Assembly: GCA_029866965.1 (NCBI GenBank)
Contig: CP123444.1
Coordinates: forward strand, 847,501-911,500
Length of the DNA stretch: 64,000 nt
Source: Flavobacteriaceae bacterium YJPT1-3
GTDB taxonomy: Bacteria > Bacteroidota > Bacteroidia > Flavobacteriales > Flavobacteriaceae
Direction of reading: 5' to 3'
Part shown: positions 25,707-33,727 of the stretch, piece by piece
How positions within the stretch are numbered: position 1 is the stretch's first letter
Layout of the letters: each line of letters opens with the position of its first letter
Program-made: the position numbers and the translations under genes
The notes under the pieces: model-generated
What the model was told of the DNA's origin: nothing
What the model saw: the letters and a program-made list of their open reading frames with translations, nothing else
Database searches by the model: none

Positions 25707-26831
25707 TTGACGCTCACGCCTCGCATACGAAACGCCATTCGTCATATCGTGCCTTTTGGCCTGATCTGGCTCTTTTTTAGCTGGGTGTTCCTTTTTGTGG
25801 AGGCCGCAGCGACCAACCGCTTTGAGTACGCCCCTGCTGGGTCCATCCGTCCCAATCTGGAAGTCTTGATCTTCGCCAGTCTGGCCGTGTTTGGTATTGG
25901 ACTCCTTATTGGTACGCTGGAACATCTGCTATTCTACAAGCTCTTTGCCGGACGCAGTCTGGGACTCAAACTGCTGCTTAAATTCCTTACTTATCTGCTA
26001 CTGTTTACAGGGGTCATCGTACTGGTCTTTCCGATTGCCGCCAGCATAGAAACCGGTCAACCGGTGCTGGAACAGGACATTTGGGATCGCCTGACCGAGT
26101 TCATGGGGAATATCGTCTTTTTGAGTACGCTACTTCAAATGGGGGTCTCCCTTTTAGCTTCCCTCTTCTTTTCTGAATTCAGTAAACAATTGGGTCGGGG
26201 GGTGTTGATGGGCTTACTCTCCGGCAAGTACCACGAACCCAATGAAGAGCAACGCATCTTTATGTTTGTCGACATGAACGCCTCCACCCAGATCGCGGAA
26301 CAGCTGGGGCATTCGACTTATTTCCTGTTGCTCAAGCAGTACTACCACGACGTGTCTCAAGCCATCATCAATCACGAAGGGGAGGTGTATCAGTACGTAG
26401 GCGATGAGATCGTGATCACCTGGAAAATGAAAACCGGATTGCGCAACCTGAACTGCCTGCGTTGCTTTTTTGCGATGCGGGAAGAATTGCTGAAGCGCGA
26501 AAGCGAATACATTGAAGAGTTTGGCGTGCATCCGGCCTTTAAAGCCGGGCTCCATTGCGGGGTAGTGACTTCGGGCGCGATTGGGGTGATCAAAGAAGAC
26601 ATCGTCTATACCGGAGATGTGCTTAATGCCACCTCCCGCATCCTAAGCCTTTGCGAAACTCTGGACAGCGATTTCCTGATCTCAGAAGCGGTGTACAATC
26701 AACTCACCCCCGGCCCGGAACTGGTCTTTACCTCCAAGGGCAAAACAACGCTTCGAGGCAAGCAACAAACGCTTGAACTGTATGCTGTAAATCGGCAACC
26801 CGTTGCTGCACTGGCGAGCACCAAAGTGTAG
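25707..26831 (+). CDS. Membrane-anchored class III nucleotide cyclase
   Basis: 374 residues from a TTG start at 25707; no ATG is available in frame before the catalytic domain is reached. Four membrane segments lie at about 13-33, 52-77, 90-115 and 133-156. The cytosolic cyclase homology domain follows, with metal-binding Asp in FVDMNAST (D189) and VGDEIVITW (D233), and TGDVLNATSRI later. It should make cAMP or cGMP; the purine-selecting positions (VYQYVGDE) do not fit a standard adenylate cyclase well, so the product is uncertain. No effector is visible nearby. Confidence 0.85.
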   Translation: MTLTPRIRNAIRHIVPFGLIWLFFSWVFLFVEAAATNRFEYAPAGSIRPNLEVLIFASLAVFGIGLLIGTLEHLLFYKLFAGRSLGLKLLLKFLTYLLLFTGVIVLVFPIAASIETGQPVLEQDIWDRLTEFMGNIVFLSTLLQMGVSLLASLFFSEFSKQLGRGVLMGLLSGKYHEPNEEQRIFMFVDMNASTQIAEQLGHSTYFLLLKQYYHDVSQAIINHEGEVYQYVGDEIVITWKMKTGLRNLNCLRCFFAMREELLKRESEYIEEFGVHPAFKAGLHCGVVTSGAIGVIKEDIVYTGDVLNATSRILSLCETLDSDFLISEAVYNQLTPGPELVFTSKGKTTLRGKQQTLELYAVNRQPVAALASTKV

Positions 26832-26944
26832 GATGGATACGGTGATTGAGCCCTTTATTCATTAATCACTTCATTCGCCTCCCGACTACCGACTACCGCC
26901 TAACCACCTCAACAACTCAACAACTCAACAATTAAACGCTAGTG

Positions 26945-27131
26945 AGATTTCTCACGTTCGCCTGCCCTGAGCGAAGTCGAAGGGTTCGACCTGCTTCCCA
27001 TGCCTCCCTTGTCTCCGACGAGCGATTTCAAGAGCGAGAGGAAGACACACGGTTGTAAGACGAAAGCATAAGGAGTGAGAGCCTGCCTGTCCTCCGTACG
27101 AGACTTTGGAAGGCGGGCCGGCAGGCAGGGA
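26945..27131. repeat. Small interspersed repeats (STSLRAG-type and GGCAGG palindromes)
   Basis: About 26960-26990 holds CCCTGAGCGAAGTCGAAGGG, a repeat common in environmental bacterial genomes that reads as STSLRAG or FDFAQG in frames. Then 27081-27131 holds the CCTGCC...GGCAGGCAGG unit also seen at 22447-22501. No gene is supported between 26832 and 27707; runs of aactcaac near 26905-26935 precede these. Confidence 0.6.
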
Positions 27132-27166
27132 TAGCATTTTAACGTAGTCCACATGTTACTTCTTCC

Positions 27167-27398
27167 TTTCTTTTTTCCTTGGATGAAAAAAGAAACAAAA
27201 AAATCACGGCTGCACTTCAGCAGCGGAGTCTAGCTTCTCTGTAGCGGGAGAAACTAAAAGCCTCGTATGCTTCGATTTCTTTTTCTATTAGAAGAACATT
27301 TACAGCGACCATCACGGAACAAGTAAACAACAAATTTTCTCCTATTCGCTACTTCAAAGCCAGCCTTCTATCCGCTGCTTCTGTGATGCCGCTTTTGA
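27167..27398 (+). repeat. Structured element modules H and A, copy 3
   Basis: H: TTTCTTTTTT 27167-27176 pairs with AAAAAAGAAA 27186-27195 (loop ccttggatg). Module A: GCAGCGGA 27220-27227/TCCGCTGC 27371-27378, GTAGCG 27241-27246/CGCTAC 27347-27352, GGAGAAA 27247-27253/TTTCTCC 27336-27342. The GTAGCG/CGCTAC pair here replaces GTGGCG/CGCCAC of copy 2, keeping the stem. Module B is missing. Confidence 0.75.
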
Positions 27399-27469
27399 TT
27401 CATTGCCTTTTAAAGCAATTGAGATTTACAATTTAATTCCAGAATACGTTACGCCTGAATACTGAGTGT

Positions 27470-27640
27470 CCGCCCGGTGACTGAGTGATCCCGCACGTGC
27501 GGGATTATATCGAAGTCCAGGCGAGCGATTCGTGACTAGGAGTTTAACTATAAACTGGTCATTGAGTGTTGCTGCGTGAGCAGCAATGTATCGAAATGCC
27601 GTCTACCGACTACCGACTACCGACTACCGACTAACTCCTC
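27470..27640. repeat. R element, copy 3, followed by ctaccga tandem repeat
   Basis: The 5' part holds CCCGCACGTGCGGG (27490-27503, perfect palindrome). The common part has agtttaactataaact, the 3' arm 27555-27568 and the TTGCTGC/GCAGCAA hairpin 27569-27586. It is followed by about four units of ctaccga (27601-27632), the same filler as at 23459-23480. Confidence 0.65.
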
Positions 27641-27707
27641 AACACCTAACATCTAATTGACTGATTTTTAGTATCTTGAATACTGTTATCGTCAAACCAT
27701 TCCAATC

Positions 27708-28490
27708 ATGCTCAACCGTTTTGTTTTTTCTTTCCTCTTGCTACTCATATTCATCGTAAAAGCACCTGCACAAGGAGCTATGGCAGAACCTACAACACCT
27801 TCGGCATCCGATTCTAAAACCTTTCTATTCGTTCATGGTGCCTGGGGAGGCGGATGGGAATACGCTAAGGTGGATTCCCTGCTAAGTTCTCAAGGCCATC
27901 GGGTCTATCATCCCACCCTCACCGGTTTGGGAGAACGTATGCATCTTATGAATGACAATATCAACTTGGACACCCACATTCAGGATGTGATTAACGTGAT
28001 TCAATTTGAACAACTTAACAATATTATTCTGGTAGGACATAGCTACGGCGGGATGGTGGTGACTGGCGTAGCCGATAAATTGCCGGAACGCATCGCTCAT
28101 TTGGTGTATTTGGATGCCTTCGTTCCCAAAGATGGCGAAAGCGTACGATCGATCAATGGCGAAGACGTCTGGAATGCCATGATCGTTCCTAAGCTGGAGG
28201 GGCAGCAGGTGCAGTATCCCTTCGGCCCTACAGCAGCTGAATACCCCATGGATGTGCCCCAGCCGGTACAGACGCTGACTCAATCCCTAGAACTGAAAAA
28301 TCCAAAAAGAGCAAAAATTCCTACCGCATTCATCCTGATGGAAGAAAACGGAAATGCTCCCTTTACGGATTGGGGGGCGAATCGAGCCCGAGCTCAGGAG
28401 TGGCCGGTCTACACCATGCAAGGCGGGCATTACGCCATGCGCGACCAGCCGGAGCAATTGGTGGCGCAACTTCAGCAAATCGTGAATTAA
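27708..28490 (+). CDS. Secreted alpha/beta-hydrolase (esterase-like)
   Basis: 260 residues. A signal peptide (about 1-21, ending APAQ) is followed by an alpha/beta-hydrolase of the short methyl-esterase/hydroxynitrile-lyase-like type: oxyanion motif FLFVHGAWGGGWEY, nucleophile elbow VGHSYGGMVV (Ser about 107), and a His near the end (MQGGHYAMRDQPEQ). TLTGLGERMHLM is also typical. Substrate unknown, probably a small ester. It lies 10 bp before the next gene and is likely co-transcribed with it. Confidence 0.85.
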   Translation: MLNRFVFSFLLLLIFIVKAPAQGAMAEPTTPSASDSKTFLFVHGAWGGGWEYAKVDSLLSSQGHRVYHPTLTGLGERMHLMNDNINLDTHIQDVINVIQFEQLNNIILVGHSYGGMVVTGVADKLPERIAHLVYLDAFVPKDGESVRSINGEDVWNAMIVPKLEGQQVQYPFGPTAAEYPMDVPQPVQTLTQSLELKNPKRAKIPTAFILMEENGNAPFTDWGANRARAQEWPVYTMQGGHYAMRDQPEQLVAQLQQIVN

Positions 28491-28500
28491 AGGAAAGACG

Positions 28501-29235
28501 ATGGAAGAGCAGCTGAAAAAACTCGAGCTCCGCATCCAACAACTGGAGCAGGCGAAAAACAAAAAGGACGTCTGGGACATCATCAGCATCATCAGCTCCT
28601 TCCTGATCCCGCTATCCATTTTTGTCGCCGGGTATTTGCTCTCAGAAGCTGATCGCCAGGCCCAACTGGAGCGGCAAGAGGTGGAGATCGAATTGGCACA
28701 GATCAAATCGAAGGTTGACCAGGCGCAATTGGTCTCCTCCTTCCTGGACGCGCTGGTGGACGAAAATGTGTACAAGCGAAAACTGGCCATCAAATCGGTG
28801 TTGTTGGCCCTGCCCGAAACCGGAGCGGAGATCGTTTCGGTGATCTCCATGAACGACCCCAATCAAGAAGTCCAGCAATACGCTACGAAATCGTTAAAGA
28901 TCAACGAAGCCATTCAGCAACCCGAAGCCATCCAGCAGCTTTATTCTCCCCGGGCTTCAGAACGCATGCAGGCCACCACGACGCTTTCGCGAACGGCCGT
29001 GGATGAGAGCGCTAAGGTCAAAAATATCCTGGCGACTACCCTGAAGCTCATGGATGCGAAGGAGATCGACCAAAGTGCGCTCTTAAATACCTTAAGGATC
29101 CTCATCAAAAGTGATCCGGAAGCACTCAAAAAGAACGGTAGCCTAGTCAAGGAATTCATTACCGAATTACGATCCCGAAAGCTGGATGCGCGCACACGAG
29201 CGTATATAGATGCCTTAGGTGATCGCATGAAATAA
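28501..29235 (+). CDS. Membrane-tethered coiled-coil protein with HEAT-like helices
   Basis: 244 residues: an N-terminal coiled coil (1-22), one membrane segment (about 28-48, IISIISSFLIPLSIFVAGYLL), a second coiled coil (50-80) and then repeated helix pairs (DENVYKRKLAIKSVLLALPETG, NQEVQQYATKSLK, RASERMQATTTLSRTAV) resembling HEAT repeats. No enzymatic motif. Possibly a scaffold. A near-copy of the genome palindrome lies at 28983-28996. I do not recognise a named family. Confidence 0.65.
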   Translation: MEEQLKKLELRIQQLEQAKNKKDVWDIISIISSFLIPLSIFVAGYLLSEADRQAQLERQEVEIELAQIKSKVDQAQLVSSFLDALVDENVYKRKLAIKSVLLALPETGAEIVSVISMNDPNQEVQQYATKSLKINEAIQQPEAIQQLYSPRASERMQATTTLSRTAVDESAKVKNILATTLKLMDAKEIDQSALLNTLRILIKSDPEALKKNGSLVKEFITELRSRKLDARTRAYIDALGDRMK

Positions 29236-29276
29236 GTATGTCGAGAAATATTACTTTTAAGGGGTAAAGTCCTTGC

Positions 29277-30020
29277 ATGAAAATCGCCCTGGCTCAAATC
29301 GCTTCCATCCCCGGTGGCCTGGAAAAGAACTCTCAAAAGCATCTGGCGTACATTCAGCACGCTTTGAAGCAAAAAGCCGATCTCATTCTGTTCCCGGAAT
29401 TGTCGATCACGGGCTACCATCCTTCTCGATCCAAGGAGTGGGCTCTGAGCCTGGACGATGCGTTGTGGGAACCCTTCAAAAAGCTGGCTAAGGGGGAGCC
29501 AGGGAGCGCACACCAACAAACCTGTACGATCGGGCTGGGGGTCCCACTACAGGAAGCAGGCAAACCCGCTATCGCCCATCTATTTTTTCATCCCGATAAA
29601 CGATGTTCGGTCTACCGCAAGCAACTCCTGCATCAAGACGAGCAACCCTATTTCCAGGCGGGTACCCAGCCATTGCTGTTCCCGTTAAAGGATCATCAGA
29701 TCGCACCGGCCATTTGCTATGAAGCCCTACAACCGCAACATGCGCAGGAGGCGGTCCGTCTAGGGGCTGATGTGTATGTGGTCGCTGTCGCGAAAGATCA
29801 GTCCGGCATGGTTCAGGCGCAGGAGTACTTCCCTAAACTGGCCCGAAAGCACAGGATTTTTATCGCCCTGGTCAATAGCGTGGGGGCTAATGAAGGTTTT
29901 ACGAGCGCCGGAGGATCTGCAGTTTGGACGCCGGATGGAAATCGGCAGGCTCCCCTTTCCCAAACTGAGGAAGGCCTGCTTATCTATCATTTTAATAAAA
30001 GAACGGTGCATGAAAGTTAG
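29277..30020 (+). CDS. Carbon-nitrogen hydrolase (nitrilase superfamily)
   Basis: 247 residues with the Glu-Lys-Cys triad of the family: E in LILFPELSITGY (about 41), K in VYRKQLLHQDE (about 115) and C in PAICYEA (about 149). The family hydrolyses amides, carbamoyl groups or nitriles; the substrate cannot be read from sequence. It overlaps the next gene by 11 bp, so they are coupled. Confidence 0.88.
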   Translation: MKIALAQIASIPGGLEKNSQKHLAYIQHALKQKADLILFPELSITGYHPSRSKEWALSLDDALWEPFKKLAKGEPGSAHQQTCTIGLGVPLQEAGKPAIAHLFFHPDKRCSVYRKQLLHQDEQPYFQAGTQPLLFPLKDHQIAPAICYEALQPQHAQEAVRLGADVYVVAVAKDQSGMVQAQEYFPKLARKHRIFIALVNSVGANEGFTSAGGSAVWTPDGNRQAPLSQTEEGLLIYHFNKRTVHES

Positions 30021-31014
30021 TCTACTGATCCCTTGTTTACTGCTACTCTTAAGCTGCCAGCAGCAGCCTAGCCTGCCGGAGCAGGAATCCAAAAAGACCA
30101 ATCCCACGGAAACCTCATCTACAGCCCTGGTGCTTTTAGGCACCCTTCAGGATGCCGGCTCGCCCCACATCGGCTGCGACCGATCCTGTTGCGCCAAGCT
30201 TTTCGACACTCCCGATCCCAACCGTCAAGTGATTGCCTTAGGCCTCCAGGACGGTGCTAATGAAAAAAAATACCTCTTTGAAGCGAGTCCGGATATCAGT
30301 CGCCAACTCAAAACCTTAAAACAGTTTGGACAACCCTCGGATTCGGAAATGCCGGACGGGATCTTTCTTACCCATGCCCATATTGGGCATTACAGCGGAC
30401 TCATGTATCTGGGAAAAGAGGCCCGCGATGCCAAAGAGGTTCCGGTCTATGCCATGCCTCGCATGCGGAAGTTCCTGACCAATAACGGTCCGTGGAGCCA
30501 ATTGGTCAGTCGGCGAAACATCGTGCTAGCATCTCTTGAGCATGAAACGCCCGTAGTTTTAAATCCCGATCCACGGTCGAAGCTCACCGTCACCCCTTTT
30601 TTAGTCCCTCACCGGGATGAATATTCAGAAACCGTGGGCTATCGTATTCAGGGACCGAATAAATCGGCGCTTTTTATTCCCGACATCGACAAATGGGAGT
30701 TCTGGGAGCAAGACATCAACCGGGTGCTGGAAACCGTAGATTACGCCTTTCTAGACGCCACCTTTTACAGCGGGAAAGAGCTCAACAACCGGGATATGGC
30801 CGAGATTCCCCATCCCTTTATTTTGGAAAGTGTAGCGCGCTTGGATACGCTTTCCTTACCTACCGGCAGGCAGGCGCGAAAAGCGAAACAAAAGATCATC
30901 TTTATCCACTTTAACCACACCAATCCGGTACTCGATCCGGAGAGTCCGGAGGCCAAGCACGTTCGCGAACTCGGTTTCCAACTGGGGCGTATCGGCCAGG
31001 TGTTTGAGTTGTAA
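30010..31014 (+). CDS. PqqB-like metallo-beta-lactamase-fold lipoprotein
   Basis: 334 residues from ATG 30010, chosen because it starts a lipoprotein signal (MKVSLLIPCLLLLLSC, Cys 16); the frame is open further upstream inside the nitrilase gene. The domain has LGTLQDAGSPHIGCDRSCC, FLTHAHIGHYSGLMYLG (a modified HxHxDH with Ile in place of Asp) and IFIHFNHTNP, as in PqqB-like proteins of Bacteroidota. No other pqq gene is nearby, so coenzyme PQQ synthesis is not implied. The stretch LPTGRQAR near residue 285 is encoded by an inserted ggcaggcagg repeat. Confidence 0.8.
   Translation: MKVSLLIPCLLLLLSCQQQPSLPEQESKKTNPTETSSTALVLLGTLQDAGSPHIGCDRSCCAKLFDTPDPNRQVIALGLQDGANEKKYLFEASPDISRQLKTLKQFGQPSDSEMPDGIFLTHAHIGHYSGLMYLGKEARDAKEVPVYAMPRMRKFLTNNGPWSQLVSRRNIVLASLEHETPVVLNPDPRSKLTVTPFLVPHRDEYSETVGYRIQGPNKSALFIPDIDKWEFWEQDINRVLETVDYAFLDATFYSGKELNNRDMAEIPHPFILESVARLDTLSLPTGRQARKAKQKIIFIHFNHTNPVLDPESPEAKHVRELGFQLGRIGQVFEL
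30859..30874. repeat. GGCAGGCAGG repeat arm inside a reading frame
   Basis: CCTACCGGCAGGCAGG keeps the reading frame and encodes PTGRQA in the PqqB-like protein. It matches arm sequence of the intergenic palindromes at 22447-22501 and 742-762. Confidence 0.6.
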
Positions 31015-31059
31015 AGTCGCGACATCTCAGCCATTCAATGCATGGCCTTTCACTTCGAT

Positions 31060-31165
31060 ACATTTGCCTGGACCTCGATACATATGCGCCGGTGACTGTG
31101 CGTCCGCCTGGTGACTGGGTGATTCCGCACAAGCGGGATTGTATCGAAGTCCAGGCGGAGATTTC
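31060..31165. repeat. Decayed R-element fragments between genes
   Basis: The gene-free stretch 31015-31354 holds cctggacctcgatacat, gactgggtgattccgcacaagcgggatt and tatcgaagtccaggcgg, pieces of the 5' part of the R element (compare 27470-27530), then low-complexity caacaattcaacacttcaac and attaatccc filler. No promoter box is clear. Confidence 0.5.
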
Positions 31166-31354
31166 GACCAACAATTCAACACTTCAACATCTCCACGATT
31201 CATCACTTAAACCCTTCACTTATTAATCCCTTTACTCATTAATCCCTTGATTCCACTACCGACTACAATCAAACACCTTCTCATTTTTCACTATTCACTT
31301 TTAACTATTTATTCTTCACTTTCCATTTTTCACTACCTTGTCATAAAAGAACCC

Positions 31355-31717
31355 ATGGCACTACTCATCAATATCCTGATCGGATTCATCGCTCTTTTCC
31401 ATCTGTACATCTGCTGGATGGAGATGTTCGCCTGGGAGACCCGTGGGCGGAAAGTATTTCACAATTTTCCTAAGGAATTGTTTACGCCCACCAAAGCCAT
31501 GGCTGCCAATCAAGGATTGTACAACGCATTTCTAAGTGCCGGCCTGATCTGGACTTTTTTTATCTATGATCTCGAATGGAGCCGGCACATTGCGGTCTTC
31601 TTTTTGGGCTGTGTTGCCGTTGCCGGCATCTACGGCAGCATGACGGTCACTAAAAAGATCTTTTTCGTGCAGGCACTACCCGCCTTGATCACCCTGATCC
31701 TGATCGTTCTGGCATAG
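31355..31717 (+). CDS. DUF1304 small membrane protein
   Basis: 120 residues from ATG 31355, the start that aligns with the family (MALLINILIGFIALFHLYICWMEMFAW). Four membrane helices, with the family motif FAWETRGRKVF and NQGLYNAFLSAGLIW. DUF1304 proteins are small four-helix membrane proteins of unknown role. The next gene follows after 5 bp. Confidence 0.9.
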   Translation: MALLINILIGFIALFHLYICWMEMFAWETRGRKVFHNFPKELFTPTKAMAANQGLYNAFLSAGLIWTFFIYDLEWSRHIAVFFLGCVAVAGIYGSMTVTKKIFFVQALPALITLILIVLA

Positions 31718-31722
31718 CCTTT

Positions 31723-32043
31723 ATGCTTAATACGCTGTTCCATTATTCCCTCCACCTGCTCGTCCCCGCCGGTATCGCCTGGGTCTTTTTTAGGTCCGAT
31801 TGGCTTCGGGTGTATCTGCTATTTCTAGCCACCATGCTGGTCGATCTGGACCATCTGTTCGCCACGCCCTTATTCGATCCACAGCGCTGCAGTATTGGTT
31901 TTCATCCATTGCATACGGAATATGCTATGATCGGCTATGTGGTGCTGCTCTTTTTTAAAAGACCCTGGCGAGTGCTCGGTATCGGACTTCTATTTCATAT
32001 GCTCACCGATTATCTGGACTGCCTGAAGCTGTTCGGGGCCTAG
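31723..32043 (+). CDS. DUF6122-type small membrane protein
   Basis: 106 residues with three hydrophobic segments and conserved polar spots: HYSLHLLVPAGIAW, MLVDLDHLFATPLFDPQRCSIGFHPLH and LLFHMLTDYLDC. The His and Asp pattern recalls metal-dependent membrane hydrolases of the YdjM/LexA-binding type but is too short to decide. It is in an operon with DUF1304. Confidence 0.75.
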   Translation: MLNTLFHYSLHLLVPAGIAWVFFRSDWLRVYLLFLATMLVDLDHLFATPLFDPQRCSIGFHPLHTEYAMIGYVVLLFFKRPWRVLGIGLLFHMLTDYLDCLKLFGA

Positions 32044-32092
32044 GAATTGACTTTATCCTTATCTTTAAGGGACCAACCAAAATGCATTACCT

Positions 32093-32464
32093 ATGAAACT
32101 CGGTGCCTTTTCCATCAGTCTGACCGTCAAAGACCTTCAGAAATCCAAAGAATTTTATCAAAAACTCGGCTTTGAAGTATTTGCCGGAGAGGAAGAACGC
32201 AAATACCTCATCCTAAAAAACGGCAATGCCCTGATCGGTATTTTTGAAGGGATGTTCGAGCAGAACATCCTGACCTTCAATCCCGGTTGGGATGAAAGTG
32301 CACAAGCGGTTGATCCCTTTGATGATGTGCGTGTGATCCAACAATCGCTAAAACAGCAGGGCTTGAAATTGGAGCGTGAAGCCGATCCCACTACCGAAGG
32401 CCCTGCCAGTATTGTATTAATCGATCCGGATGGAAATCCGGTGCTCATCGACCAACACCGTTAG
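32093..32464 (+). CDS. VOC-family (glyoxalase-fold) protein
   Basis: 123 residues, one glyoxalase/bleomycin-resistance-fold unit: FSISLTVKDLQKSKEFYQKLGFEVF at the start and PASIVLIDPDGNPVLIDQHR at the end. Such proteins are dimeric and bind a metal or small ligand. The substrate is unknown. It is followed at once by a YciI-like gene. Confidence 0.88.
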   Translation: MKLGAFSISLTVKDLQKSKEFYQKLGFEVFAGEEERKYLILKNGNALIGIFEGMFEQNILTFNPGWDESAQAVDPFDDVRVIQQSLKQQGLKLEREADPTTEGPASIVLIDPDGNPVLIDQHR

Positions 32465-32465
32465 T

Positions 32466-32753
32466 ATGCCCTATTATCTATTGACTTATGAGCTGGCGCC
32501 CAATTATTTGGAAGACCGCGGCCAGTATCGCGCCGAACACCTGGGCCTCGCAAAAGATTATCGCGATCAGGGATTACTCGTACTAGGCGGCGCCCTGGCC
32601 AATCCCGCCGACAAGGCCGTGCTGGTGTTTCAATGTGAAGGTAGAGAGCAGGTGGAAGCTTTCGCGAAAAGCGATCCCTACGTGAACAATGGCTTGGTCA
32701 TCTCCTGGACCGTCCAGGAGTGGACCGTGGTGATTGGGTCTGCATTTTCGTAA
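32466..32753 (+). CDS. YciI-family protein
   Basis: 95 residues from ATG 32466, one base past the previous stop codon. MPYYLLTYELAPNYLEDRGQYRAEHL and the later FAKSDPYVNNGLVISWTVQEW match the YCII fold, with the typical DP(Y/F) and a His after the first helix. The role is enzymatic or ligand binding, undefined. A near copy of the genome palindrome (GCTTTCGCGAAAAGC) encodes EAFAKSD here. Confidence 0.88.
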   Translation: MPYYLLTYELAPNYLEDRGQYRAEHLGLAKDYRDQGLLVLGGALANPADKAVLVFQCEGREQVEAFAKSDPYVNNGLVISWTVQEWTVVIGSAFS

Positions 32754-32784
32754 AGTATAATAAAAAGGATCACTAAATACCCAC

Positions 32785-32845
32785 CTGCTGACTGAGTGTC
32801 CGCCAGTAGGCGGATGTATCGAAGTCCGGGTGGATGCATGGAAAT
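32785..32845. repeat. R-element fragment
   Basis: gactgagtgtccgccagtaggcggatgtatcgaagtcc repeats the 5' part of the R element; tccgcc/ggcgga is an inverted pair. Confidence 0.5.
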
Positions 32846-32886
32846 GACCAATGTGCAAGAATCGTTGTGAGGCTAGAGCATAAAAA

Positions 32887-32906
32887 AAAGCGCCTAATGG
32901 CGCTTT
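32887..32906. terminator. Bidirectional intrinsic terminator
   Basis: AAAGCGCC-taat-GGCGCTTT, with an A-run before and T-rich after, lies between the converging YciI and SDR genes. Confidence 0.85.
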
Positions 32907-32928
32907 CTTCTATACTATTCCTATGAAA

Positions 32929-33573
32929 TTAGGCGGTTTCCAGCGTAATCTCATGTAAAGCCTCATCAATATGCTGTTCTCCATTCAGGATTTCAAACAC
33001 TTGACGCTTGGCAATATGATCCTGTAAACTTCGCACCAATACACGAGCCACATCGCCTCTTGGGATTTCGCCCTGGCGATTATCTAATTTTTCGTTCGCT
33101 CTGATCTTGCCGGTGGGCGAATCATTATTCAAACTTCCCGGACGTACTATCGTATAGTCCAATCCGCTGATGTCTAAGTACTCATCGGCGTCGCGTTTAG
33201 CTTGCAAATACTCCTGCAGCTCTTCAGCTTCTTGAGGAGCATCAGCACCTAGACTACTGAGCATCACAAATTTTTTGATCCGGTCTTTCTTAGCGGCATC
33301 GACTAGTTTCATGGCGCCTTTTTTATCGACCTCCTCCAGGGCTTGTCCCTTGGAGCCTGCTGCAAAAATGACTTTATCGATTCCTTTAGTAGCATGACTG
33401 ACCTCTTTCGTTAAATCGGCCATTACGGTACTAATCCCTTTATTCTCAAATTGTTCTCGTTGCTCCGGTTTGCGGATCATGGCTATCGGAGTGTAGTCCG
33501 CTTCATTCTTTAATATGTTGATTATATGTGTTCCTGTGGTGCCTGTTGCACCGGCTATTAATACTTTTTCCAT
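32929..33573 (-). CDS. NAD(P)-binding SDR-like (atypical) protein
   Basis: 214 residues from ATG 33573, which opens directly on the Rossmann motif MEKVLIAGATGTTGTHII; the frame extends upstream without a sensible N-terminus. The family (NmrA/YwnB-like NAD(P)H-binding) has VMLSSLGAD and DYTIVRPGSLNN, as here. Such proteins act as NAD(P)H reductases or redox sensors. It is transcribed away from the reductase gene at 33728, sharing a 150-bp intergenic region. Confidence 0.88.
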   Translation of the reverse strand: MEKVLIAGATGTTGTHIINILKNEADYTPIAMIRKPEQREQFENKGISTVMADLTKEVSHATKGIDKVIFAAGSKGQALEEVDKKGAMKLVDAAKKDRIKKFVMLSSLGADAPQEAEELQEYLQAKRDADEYLDISGLDYTIVRPGSLNNDSPTGKIRANEKLDNRQGEIPRGDVARVLVRSLQDHIAKRQVFEILNGEQHIDEALHEITLETA

Positions 33574-33697
33574 AATTATAATATATGGAATATGCCCTCC
33601 TAATCCATAGCATAGCAAGGCTTTAACGGTTTGTTGATCTCAACGTTAAAGCCTTCTTAAGGAGATCGAAACCCTTTAAGGCCTCCCAGGCAATCCG

Positions 33698-33705
33698 TAC
33701 CTTTA
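33698..33705 (+). promoter_or_regulatory. Possible -7 promoter box
   Basis: TACCTTTA resembles the Bacteroidota -7 box TAnnTTTG; a TTTA about 20 bp upstream could serve as the -33 element. It lies 23 bp before the ATG of the reductase. Confidence 0.35.
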
Positions 33706-33727
33706 AACAACAACAAACACAACAACC

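Noticed and set aside
27490-27503. CCCGCACGTGCGGG as a possible parS or regulator site
   Set aside because: It lies within an R-element copy and differs from the parS consensus; better explained as part of the repeat.
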